64,000 nt of DNA from Heracleum sosnowskyi (taxonomy: Eukaryota > Streptophyta > Magnoliopsida > Apiales > Apiaceae), in the NCBI GenBank assembly GCA_030848705.1, contig CM061235.1, forward strand, positions 138,763,228 through 138,827,227, read 5' to 3'. A model generated the notes under the pieces. It saw nothing but the letters and a program-made list of their open reading frames with translations, was not told where the DNA came from and did no database searches. The translations under genes were made by a program, and so were the position numbers. The stretch's first letter is position 1. Each line of letters starts with the position of its first letter. Of the stretch, positions 45,769 through 56,402 are shown in pieces.

Positions 45769-48700
45769 TGTAACAGCCCCAAATCCGGGGTCAGGGATTT
45801 AGGGTCGTCACGATCCATGTACTCCTTGCCTTACCTGTATTACTCACACCATTCATATTTCACCTGCTCATGACCCCACATTATATGTCTCACACACACA
45901 CACATGTTAGAGTCTCAGAATAGACACACTACAACAATTACGGAATAAATAATTTTTATTACAATACCCAAATGTCATTTAAATCTGTTACTGATACAAT
46001 TTCTCAGTATTGTTACATTACCAACTTAGCCTTCTGATGCTCACAATCCTCTAATACCATTCAGGTCTATACATAAGTTGAATACCACAAGCCGAAGCCT
46101 GATTCGATTGGTTCGTACTACTCTCGGGATCGCTGCTAGAAACTGTTTAACGGAAACGCCTTGCGAGGTATGTGTCGTCCCATTGGCATCTTGCTTCGCT
46201 GCTATATAATATATAAAAAATAATAGCAAGAGTGAGCGATAGCTCAGCAAGGTAATGAAAGTATGGCATAATTCTGCCTTTAATTCAACCCAGAAATAAA
46301 GCGGGTATAAGGCAATAATTTGTCAAAATATCTTGATACTGAAATCATTTCCTTATCAGAATGTATTCCAAAAATACCATTGTTGTATTTCAAATATCAT
46401 CTCCATAATATTCTGCAAACTTTCGATATTCATACTATGAACAAAGTTCTAGTATAAAATAAAAGATGAATTAGCAAGATAACTCAGTATATCCTTTTCG
46501 TAAAATATCTGCTATATAGAATATAAGCAGACTATCAACATATAACTTAAAAGATGAAGTTATAAGGAAAATTCAATATCATCTTTCATATCAAACATTT
46601 ACCTCATATCATAATTTGGAAATAAAGACAGTGTAAAATATTTCCAATCCACCTTCTAAACTTGAATAAACTTGCATGAACTTGAATAAACTCGAATAAC
46701 TTGAATAAACTTTTCTTTTCTGGAAACTTGCTTAAAACATGTTCTTTCTCTGATAACTTGCATAAAACTTTCTTTCTCTGATAACTTGCATGAAACATTT
46801 TCTTTCATGGATGATGAACTATAGATGGAGATGCTAGGCGCCGAGGATACCCCTACGATGATCAGTCGTAAGATGTATCCCCCTGATCTTTTTCTACGTA
46901 GAAGGGAAGATATTCAGTCTCACACCGACATACCTCCCCGCCTTCGGTTGTAGGTGGGAAGAACAAACCCGTTCATAGTCCGTCGGCCTGTTACTCTCCT
47001 CTTACCCTACGGTCGGGCACTTACTGATAATCTAGGGGAAGAACAGACCCGTTCATAGTCCGTCGGTCTTATTGTAATTCCCTTAGGGGACAGGCGCCAC
47101 TCAGTCCCTGACATATTCTCCGAGTTCAAGAAAATCCATAATTCTGAAACATAAAGTTCCTTTCCCTTTTTCCTCCAGTATACGACTCCACAAAGTAGTC
47201 ATATCTGGTTGGAAAGGAAAATTCACCCATATTTCCCAAGCTGATGCTTGTTCATGGATACAGCTTATTCCACTTATCTTACTCCTCGAGTCTTGAGGAA
47301 GTAATCAAAATCATTTTGATGGTAGCATACAAAGCTGTTAAATGAATAATTTCAAAAAGATTTAGGACCGGGCAGTCCACTTGAAACAAACATTAAAATC
47401 TTGAGAGAGGTCCCATGAGTCTTGTAGTTTGAGCGAACATTTAAGTCTTTCCGAATATAGACTTAAAAGGGAAATAGATGTGGGAACCTTCCCTAATTAT
47501 ATTTATAATTGTCTGAATAAAACTTTATTAGTTATCTAGGGTTAAAGAATAATTTCACAAAATACGCTCTTAAGAAGTAGGGCTTTAAATAATTAATGAA
47601 ACTATATTTGATAAAGAATACTTATTTAGAAGTAATTCTCAAATACTTTCTTAACAAAAGAAGGGATAATAAATAATAATAATAATATAATAATATAACC
47701 CTAGATAACAACTGATACCATTCCCGGTCCGTGCTTTAAATACAGAGTATATACCCCCTACTGAGGGTTTTTCTTAACATATCGGCTTATAAATATTGTC
47801 ATAACCATAGCTTATAAGTCAACTTATACTACAACTTTTACTTAACATCATAAGTACCGTTTCGAAATCATGATCACATAACATATATCTCAATATCTTT
47901 TATTTTATCACAACAACAGTTTATAGAGGTATAGGTTTGAAAACTTGCATCTAGTATATGCATACATCAGAATATGGTACTTTTAAAATACAGCATGTAG
48001 TGAGAAAACTTGCACAATACTTGGAACAAAGAATATATATATATATAGATATATTTTTGAATCAATAAGTATTAAACATTCGAAAATATGCCCACTCTAA
48101 CAATAGAGTAAGGGTTAGTAAACTTGCCTGATGCTCGAGAAGTGATAGGGGTTCGCGACGATGCCAGACAATCTAGACAAAGTCAAAGAAAACGCACGAT
48201 TAATCCCCTGGATAATCCACTTGTACTCAATGCTTAAACACGTAAGCGAAACACAACCAAGGAATTACTAGCTCGTTATAGGCTCATACTAAGTCCATGT
48301 TTAATCGACAATTACTTAAGTCGTAGGTTTAGTCCGAAATCGATCCTCGAATACAAGTTATACTTAACCATTTACAACATTGGTTTCCAAGTCATGTTCT
48401 TAGTGGTTTTCACTTGCGCAACCTCGGCTAAAACATTTTTATAAAATCGAAAAATAATCTTTTTAATCCGAATCTTTTTTTTGAGCCTTCCTAACTGTCT
48501 CTAGTATTATTCCTCAAAGTTTCACATTTTAATATGGCTTCCAAGTGGTCCAAATATAGCCTCAAAGTGACTGACCAGAGATGAGTTGTTCCTCCGAACG
48601 ACGTTTACTAAAACTCACTTTTCTCTTAAACCGTAAATCGGATTAACATGATTCTTGCGCTCACGTAAACTAGAAACAAGGCTCTACACACTCATGTTCA

Positions 48701-50052
48701 TCACTGAACCAAAAGAGGCAGTTAAGTTTTCGGATTCTAGGCAGTTTATAGAGTTACCGAAAATCGGGCATTACGACGGCTTAAAATCGAATAATCCAAT
48801 TTTATCACAACATAACCAAGCCACACCGGGCATACCATACATCCACAACCTCAATAAACAACCAACCTACACCTCTAAGATCAGTGGTGAGGCTCAAATC
48901 CAACACCCATCATTTTACACATTTAAACAATTCCAAACAATCACTAAATCACTTAATCATGATCTTAACTTTACATGAACATCAAAACCACTTCAAAACT
49001 CATATAAACAAAAAGGGGCAGAGGTGTTTATACCTTCCTTGAAGCTTCCCAAGCATCAACAATGGCTAATCTAGGCTTGGGGGTGCTTGGATGATCCTTA
49101 TATAGCTTGAACTCATGGAAACAAAACCATAAAAACAAGTAGTTACTATTCATCATCTTTCTTAATCACTAAAATCGGATGGTTAAAACACAGAGGTGAG
49201 GCGAGCGCTTACCATGGTTGCGTAGAGCTTCTCGAGAGCTTCGATTTGAGTGGTGGAACGCCAAAAACGGACAAGGGAATCACGAGTTATGAGCATTTCT
49301 TTCCCCACCATTTTCTCCCTCTCTCTCTCGGGTTTTCTCTTCAAAATGGGGAGAATTCTCTTTTTTTCTTTTCTTGTTTACTTGATAATGATGCTGATAT
49401 TTTGTGGTTAAAAGGGGGTGAGTCATCACCTTTATTGCTTAGTCAGTGGACACGTGTCAAGCATGCAAGAGCTTAGCTAAAGTAGCTTTACTGGTTCGTT
49501 TCCTTTCACATGGATGATCCAAATGTTGCATCCCTCGAATTAATCTTGTTACATGTTACTTCCATGTCTATATTTAATCCTGTAAATGTTGCCTTGTTCC
49601 TCTTGAAACGATTCAAAATATTTCCAAAAAGAGCGAATAAAAACTCTACGCGATTCTCGCAGTGAATAGTAACTATTCACTATTCATTCCAACAATCGAA
49701 TCCTTAAATCGACTTTAATAAAATAATAAAATTCCAAAATATTAAATCCTCAAATCCTCAATTTTAATATCTCATTTCTTGAATATAATAATATATAATT
49801 CACTGCCCGGTCAAATACTACACCAAAATAAAATTTGGAATTTCTGAATTCCGATCGTCTTTGCATTCAGTTATTTACTCCGTAGATCACTAATATGACT
49901 TTGGAATATCCACATTACGTCTCGTACATAGGTGGCATAAAAAATTTTCTTAACCCTCAAAATCACTATTCATCCACCAATTCACTATTCACTGATGCAC
50001 TTAATCATAATAAGAAAAGTTTTAAATTTTACCAAAAATTCGGGTTATTATA
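45769..50052 (-). mobile_element. 5' LTR of element F (4284 bp)
   Basis: This is a near-identical copy of 36810-41109. Differences seen by eye are single bases and small indels, for example a 4-base TCTA insertion near 46067, shorter AC and AT microsatellites and a missing TAATAA unit near 47685. In F's own direction it starts TATAATAACC at 50052 and ends GTTACA at 45769. Confidence 0.93.
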
Positions 50053-51296
50053 CACTGTCATGGAAGACACTGTCGAGAAGGATGCTGTCAGAAAAGACAC
50101 TGTCATGGAAGATGCTGTCAAGGATGAAACCAAGAAAGCAGTAAAGCCTAAAAGGACATAATCCTTAGCCAGAGCTTGGTTTTCTAAACAGGAATCTGAA
50201 GCTGAGAAGACTGCTAAAGCAAAGAAAGGAAAAAAAAGTACTGGGAAAAGAGAAAGTTACAGGACTTGGCAGGAATCTGAAGAAACCTATCCAAACTAAA
50301 CTCTACAACAGTTTTGACACGATGAAGAAAGATGCTCAAGGAATCAAAAATGTTGAAGTGAAGTTGGATAATAACAATGAAGCCAGCCAATATGTCATTT
50401 GGTATGATAGTTCAAGGTCAGTAAAGGTTCAAAAGGACTTTACTATGGAGCTGGTTTCTCACTTGGTAACAGAAAATCTTTCACTCATAAAGGGAATAGT
50501 CACTAGGAAAATTGACTATTTCATCTTGGAGAGAATGGCAGATCTAATGCAAGGTTATGACAATGTACCTGAAAAGGTCATGGAACATGTTCTGATGTAC
50601 AAAGCTGAAAGAGATGAAGAATTTTATCAGAAACATGGGAATGTGGCACTGCATGATGATGCTGACATTGCTCACTTACTGGAGTACTCTGATGAAGAAA
50701 TAGTTGACTATGAGGATGATTTTCCTGAAGAAGAAGTGCAAGCCATGCCAAGTCAAGAGAGATCCACTAAAGCTGAACATGATCAGTCTGTTGAGAAAAT
50801 GGAAGCTGAATTGTTGAATGCATGCAAGGATATGAACAGAAGAAAAAGTAAAGAACCAAACTTTCAACCTTGTGTGCTGGAGAATCCTTTGAGAGTCAAG
50901 TATGGAAAGGAAGAAATTTACTTAGACAGTTTTCACAAGCTCAAGACACATGTTCTGAAAGAACTAAACTTCTCAGTGGTTGGTTCATCTAATCATCTTG
51001 AGCTACTGTGTTCTTTTGAACTTGAGGACATCATTCATAGAAGAAAAGGTGAAGACTCAAAGCTAGACAAGGCAAGAAGGACAACTCTCAATGCATTCCC
51101 TGGCAGGAGATTTAAGCTTGACCAAGACATCCTAAAATTCAGAGTCTATATCTTTGGTCAAGAACAGTGGATGGATCTCCAGGATGCTCAGCAGGTTGGC
51201 TCCAAAATAGCTCAACAGTATATTGATGAAATTGAGGATGATGCACTCTCTCTCCCATGGAAGTATCTCTGGTGGAAGGTCTCAAAAGTTATGTAG
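50053..51296 (+). pseudogene. Env-like ORF of element C, C-terminal part
   Basis: It resumes after the CACTG duplication in the frame left at 36809, continuing the KDTV/KDAV peptide repeat until TAA at 50159-50161. After a frameshift between 50161 and 50322 a clean 324-residue segment runs to TAG at 51294-51296. It contains an acidic middle (DDADIAHLLEYSDEEIVDYE) and a Lys/Arg-rich region (about 51040-51110), and no membrane helix. I treat it as the C-terminus of the same protein because it lies between the repeat and the LTR and no promoter is seen. It could also be a separate ORF starting at ATG 50322. The stretch 51297-51480 is a non-coding tail. Confidence 0.7.
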
Positions 51297-51492
51297 CAGA
51301 AGCCTCTAGAAGAGAGGAAGAAACAAGGCAGAAAAGAAGATCTCAAATATAAGCTAAGTAAAAATTCTATATATGCTCATTCATTAAGGAGAACTTATGT
51401 CTACTGCTATTCTGATCTTTATTAGTTAAGTTGTCAGCATGTACTAGTTGTAAATTTGTTGTTATTTTCCATAAAAACAAATTATGGGAGAT

Positions 51493-52532
51493 TGTTAGGA
51501 TTTATGGGTGATAGCTTAGAAGACAACTTAACTTTGTGTTTCTGTAAACACTTAATTTTATTAAGTAGAATATACGGTCACATCCAGAGTATGTTCTTGT
51601 AGCCATTTCATTTGTTGTAATAAACTTGGTTATAAATCTTTGAAGAAGTTCATTCGTTTGGTCAAACCTCAAGGAGTATATCAGGATGACAACAAGAATA
51701 AATATTACTGTCATATCACTGACAGTAAGGTTACAAGAAGACATCATGTTGCAAGTCAAGACACCATATTCACTATGACAGCAACATTGGCGGAAGCCTT
51801 GAGACAGCAACTTTCTATTCTCCTGACAGCAAGTTTGGAACTCATGACAACACCTTTTGCGGGGAGTTCTTACTGTCACCTAAAAGCATATTCTTGTGAC
51901 AGCAAACTTGGAAATACAGGATACTGTCTCAGAGGGATAAACTTTGATTTGAGGATCTACCCAGTCAAACATGTGACAGTTTGGATGTTCAAGAAACAGG
52001 CGTGATGCAGTATCCCAACACTGCATCAGGTCTGCAAAGACTACGACAGAAGCTTATGGGATCACATGACAAAGCTCACCAATTCAAGAGTATGACAAAT
52101 CAACATCTACTGGAATTGTGTTAGCTAAATATAGAATGTATCTAGATTGCTTTTCATGTAATGATAAACATGTTTGTATAGCAATTTAGGTAAGACACAT
52201 AGGTAGGCAAATTATAAAGAGCTGCCACATGAAAATGACAGCAGCTCCACAAACCCGTGATGATAGAGATAGGTTTAGTTTACTTAGACTATCTCTCACA
52301 TTCTATACTGTGTATCTTTTGAGGAATCGAAACTTGAGAAAAAATCACTTTTCTCTCAAGGTTGTAGCAACTCTTTGCAAAATAAATAAAACATTTATTT
52401 TGTGAGAAAACTACTTGTTTTTGCATTTCTTCTACTGATAAACATTAATCTTAGTTTTAAGTTGTTGAAACGGAGATTGAAATTTATCAATATTGCATTC
52501 AACTCCCTTTCTGCAATACTCAAGGACCAACA
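51493..52532 (+). mobile_element. 3' LTR of element C (1040 bp)
   Basis: It follows the purine tract AAATTATGGGAGAT and opens TGTTAGGATT. The end is GGACCAACA at 52532, followed by the AATAT duplication. It keeps the TGACAG/CTGTCA sites, although one (CGGTCA near 51570) is mutated relative to the 5' copy. Confidence 0.95.
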
Positions 52533-52537
52533 AATAT

Positions 52538-52989
52538 CTATATTCTCATACTCGAATTTTTAGTCACTTACTCTTGATTTTGATTTTGATTGTTTTTGGT
52601 TTTATAAATATTCAAGAACCGAAGCCAAAGTTCTATTGTACTACATGATAATAGTTGTATTATCAAAAAAAGAAAGTGAATGCATGTATCACGATGTTTT
52701 TCACATATCAATTTTGATTCACGTAAATTTTCTTAGACATTACCATTGACTACAAAGTGGAGATTTTACGACCTCTAGTTTAATTTTTATAATTATTTTG
52801 ATATATTTATTCTTTCCTTTGTGTATTTTTTTCGGATTTCCTCTGATTGTTAAATGTAGAACATTTCATTGTTATTGAATGTAGGTTCTCGTCCAAAATT
52901 CCTCAAGAAGGAAATTTAAAAAATTTATGTTCAAGGCTATAAAGACAAGTTTTTTTAACTATCATATTATATGTCAAGAATATAAAATA
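52538..52989. other. AT-rich intergenic stretch
   Basis: I see no ORF, terminal repeat or conserved motif. It continues the host sequence that lay left of element C (22622-22677). Confidence 0.4.
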
Positions 52990-53310
52990 AATTTGAAAAT
53001 CATGTAATTTATATAGTAGATTAAAGTGTTATCTCTTAAATTTGGTAACGACGAGAGCGACTCATTTGGAGAAAACATCTTCAAAGGGAGGTGGTTTATT
53101 AGTAGCAGCGTAATTTCATTAGGAATAGTGTATTGCTAGAATTAAATTTGAAAATCATGTAATTTCTTTAGTAGATTAAAGTGTTATATTTTAAATTTGG
53201 TAACAACGAGAGAGCGGCTCATCGAGAGGAAACCTCTTTAAAGGGAGGGCGGTTCATTAGGAGTAACATTAGTTCATTAGGAGCAACGTATTATATGCTA
53301 GAATTAAATA
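52990..53310 (+). repeat. Tandem duplication, ~155-bp unit, two copies
   Basis: AATTTGAAAATCATGTAATT begins copies near 52990 and 53145. Both continue with AGTAGATTAAAGTGTTAT, AAATTTGGTAAC(G/A)ACGAGAG and CTTCAAAGGGAGG-like segments and end near TGCTAGAATTAAAT. The second copy has an extra repeat of TTCATTAGGAG. It lies upstream of a Helitron-like end at 53604. Confidence 0.75.
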
Positions 53311-53578
53311 TTGTTGTTATATTATATATTTTAAAGTATCGGTTGGAATGTAAATTTTGAAATAATATAAATGATAATCAATATAATAATATTTGACATA
53401 ATATTAAAATAATAAAAATATTAAACAATTTCCTTATTTATATTTATTCAGTGAATGATCAAGTCAACACGGAAAATTCAAAAGAAACCTTATGTTAGAA
53501 ATATATTTATTTATTTGATTTAAAAATATTTTTTGTAGAATGTTTTTAAAAATATTTAGAAAAATTATTATAAAACTG

Positions 53579-53604
53579 TTGCGAAGCAAGTAAAGTAGTT
53601 CTAG
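53579..53604 (+). other. Helitron-like 3' end
   Basis: TTGCGAAGCAA (53579-53589) is a perfect four-base-pair hairpin with a three-base loop. Eleven bases later comes CTAG at 53601-53604, followed by T. This fits the canonical Helitron 3' terminus (hairpin about 10-12 bases before CTRR, insertion between A and T). The 5' TC end was not found, so the element extent is unknown. Confidence 0.5.
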
Positions 53605-53632
53605 TATAAATGTGTATACAATAGATACAGTT

Positions 53633-54070
53633 TGTTGTAGAGTGGGTGTCAACCCAAATCTCACATCGATAAGATAAAGAAGAATTATCTTGAATATAAG
53701 CAGCCAAAAACAACTCCATTAGTATGAGGCCTTTTGGGAGAAGCCCAAAAACAAATTTGTACGGGCTTGACCACGGCCCAGAGCGGACAATATCATACTA
53801 ATGTGGAGTTAACGTGTGTTGCGCGGCCCAACAAGTGGCATCAGAGCCGATGGTTAAGAATTGATCGTGGGGTTGCGGGCTGCAAGTTGTGTGATGTTGG
53901 GAGGCTCTCCAGAACTATGGTCGAAGATCTTGGACAACTTATGTCTAAAGTCTTCCTGACACTGAGGTGGTCGGGCGGCGTGTCCCGCAAGATGCGTAAC
54001 AGATGAATGGCGACTCCATGAGGTCTTTTGGGAGGAGCCCAAAAACAAACGTGTGTTGCGCGGCCCGACA
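53633..54070 (+). mobile_element. TRIM retrotransposon, damaged
   Basis: A 201-bp LTR (53633-53833) begins TGTTGTAGAG and ends CGGCCCAACA. It is followed two bases later by TGGCATCAGAGCC, a tRNA-Met type primer site (53836-53848). The LTR holds an inverted repeat around CTCCATTAGTATGA and its partner TCATACTAATG. The interior (53834-54012) is GC-rich and non-coding. Only the second half of the 3' LTR remains (about 54013-54070, ending CGGCCCGACA). Small size, lack of coding sequence and the primer site define TRIM elements. Confidence 0.82.
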
Positions 54071-54945
54071 TTTGTTACTCAGAAACACATTCTTATTGTA
54101 TATATTTTCTATAGTCTACAATCTGGTTTGCTGAAAAACAATTGGTTTAAACAAGTAAAAATTAGCATAGTAACCCAGGTAGTAATCGGTGCCAACCATG
54201 GGTCAATTCCTAGTGGTCGACATAAGTTTATAAATTCTTTATTTGATGCAATAAATATATTTTCTATAGTCTACAATCTGGTTTGCTGAAAAACAATTGG
54301 TTTAAACAAGCACATCGATAAGATAAAGAAGAATTATCTTGAATATAAGCAACCAAAAACAACTCCATGAGGTCTTTTGGGAGGAGCCCAAAAACAAACG
54401 TGTGTTGCGCGGCCCGACATTTGTTACTCAGAAACACATTCTTATTGTATATATTTTCTATAGTCTACAATCTGGTTTGCTGAAAAACAATTGGTTTAAA
54501 CAAGTAAAAATTAGCATAGTAACCCATGTAGTAATCGGTGCCAACCATGGGTCAATTCCTAGTGGTCGACATAAGTTTATAAATTCTTTATTTGATGCAA
54601 TAAATATATTTTCTATAGTCTACAATCTGGTTTGCTGAAAAACAATTGGTTTAAACAAGTAAAAATTAGCATAGTAACCCAGGTAGTAATCGGTGCCAAC
54701 CATGGGTCAATTCCTAGTAATCGGTGCCAACCATGGGTCAATTCCTAGTGGTCGACATAAGTTTATAAATTCTTTATTTGATGCAATAAATATATTTTCT
54801 ATAGTCTACAATCTGGTTTGCCGAAAAACAATTGGTTTAAACAAGTAAAAATTAGCATAGTAACCCAGGTAGTAATCGGTGCCAACCATGGGTCAATTCC
54901 AAGTGGTCGACATAAGTTTATAAATTCTTTATTTGATGCAATAAA
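54071..54945 (+). repeat. Young satellite-like array built from TRIM LTR pieces and a 155-bp unit
   Basis: TATATTTTCTATAGTCTACA occurs near 54101, 54256, 54450, 54605 and 54791. Full units are 155 bases and contain AATCTGGTTTGCTGAAAAAC, TTTAAACAAG, TTAGCATAGTAACCC, AATCGGTGCCAACCATGGGT and TTTATTTGATGCAATAAATA. A larger block of 349 bases, including a TRIM LTR piece (54312-54419), is itself repeated. One unit has a further internal duplication of about 31 bases (near 54690-54720). Copies are almost identical, so the array is recent. Confidence 0.85.
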
Positions 54946-56402
54946 ATATTAAAATTCTTCTAATTAAAATCACATATAATATATAATATAAACATTATGA
55001 GAATAAATATCAATTTTTTATTTATAATTAGATATAATTAATAAATATTAATAATTTTTAATTAGTAATTAAGATATAGTATATAAAGTAAATTAGACAT
55101 GTAATTAAAATTTAATAAATACCAATTTTTAACTACAATTTGATCATGTAAACTAATAATATATAAAAATTAAAAAATAATATATTTATATTTATTTAAA
55201 AAATAATGCTTTGAACGAGTTATAAGCTAATATATAAAATGGATAGAGGGTTGATGCATTATTATTGTTGCGCATGTTAGATGATTTTTCTTGAATTAAT
55301 GTATCTTTAATTTTTATTATTTATTGAGGTATTGTTATGATATTGAATATTTATCTGATCACCAAATTAATAAATTTTCATTTAATCTTATAAGTACGAC
55401 TCTATTGTTTAAGTCTTATTTGTTACCTATTTTTTGTCCTCCATTTAATCTCCCTTAATTTCTTTCATCCGTCACAATTTAAGCTATTTTATATGTCGCG
55501 TACACACGGTGTGCCTTAAATAAAATATGGTCAGAAAACATTATAGTGGAGTTGCTGAGTTTTGATTAATTCAATATACCATCCCTTAGGTGATACTTAA
55601 ATACGAGTAGTAATTAGTATTTAAAATACCGGAATAGTATTTTATTATATAAAGATAACTATATAAAGACGGACCATACTTTATGTTTGAATGGAGGAAG
55701 ATTAAATTTAGATTGATTTCAAATTTATTATATCATGATTACTAAAAATTAACAGGACTCAAAATAGTATAGTCATACTAATTTTTAAGTGACTCAGACG
55801 AGAGTTGAGATAATAGAATTCTAAGCTAAGCCCTTAAGGTTGTGGCCTTATTTTTCATTTGAAGAAAGTAGGAATTTGGTGTTTGTAAATAATTTATTTC
55901 ATAAGTAATTCTGTAATTAAAGTATCGTTATTGTGTTCGAAATCTTTAAAATATAATTATAATAATACGTAATTAGGGAAAAAATCGCGAACTTATTACC
56001 GACATAGTTAACCAACTGAAGTCGTTTTCGTGGGTTTAATTACTATTAATAAATTCACATAAAGGAAAGTTCACTTCGTTGTGAAGTTTCATATCAAGTG
56101 TGACGAGTTTTAAGTATTCAGTTGGTTAATAGAACAAATCCAACAGCTACTATTAACAACTTTGAGAAGTCTTGTGCATGTTATTAAAAGTATCCCCACC
56201 CATTTAATTCGTTAATTTCTTAATTATTTTGATAAAATTTGTTATCATTTGACAAAAAAAATAAATCATTCAGTAGTTATAATTCAAATAAATGACCCGT
56301 TCATCAATAAATTGATGGATCTATATTAATTTACCGTTTATTAGTCCATCAAATTAATGATTATTAATCCTTCAACAACTTCATCAATTTCTGATGGAAT
56401 AT
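54946..56402. other. AT-rich intergenic DNA with one inverted repeat copy
   Basis: No coding sequence is seen. At about 55110-55155 the phrase TTTTTAACTACAATTTGATC followed by ATGTAAACTAATAA is the reverse complement of 56480-56520, so one copy of the repeat family below lies here in the opposite direction. The rest shows no structure that I can name. Confidence 0.45.

Larger units (their letters stand above)
36810..50052 (-). mobile_element. Element F: Ty3/gypsy chromovirus (Tekay-like), reversed, internally dead
   Basis: Two LTRs of 4300 and 4284 bp flank a 4.66-kb interior. CACTG at 36805-36809 and 50053-50057 is the target duplication. On the minus strand the order is 5' LTR, tRNA-Met primer site, leader, gag remnant, RT remnant, integrase tail, polypurine tract, 3' LTR. 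The gag and pol motifs are Ty3/gypsy and the integrase C-terminus is chromovirus-like. Very long LTRs fit the Tekay/Del group. By eye the LTRs differ at about 35-40 positions, roughly 1%, so the insertion is young, yet the interior is wrecked. It was probably moved by proteins from another element. Confidence 0.93.
22678..52532 (+). mobile_element. Element C: complete Sirevirus with nested insertions
   Basis: Two 1.04-kb LTRs (22678-23716 and 51493-52532) flank the unit, and a perfect 5-bp duplication AATAT lies at 22673-22677 and 52533-52537. A tRNA-Met primer site, gag, part of pol, a small ORF, a long env-like ORF and a polypurine tract lie between them. Without the gypsy element F (13.2 kb) and the Angela-like piece (3.0 kb) the unit would be about 13.6 kb. 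By eye the LTRs differ at about 4-5% of positions in the first 530 bases. This indicates an older insertion than F, whose LTRs differ by about 1%. Confidence 0.95.
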
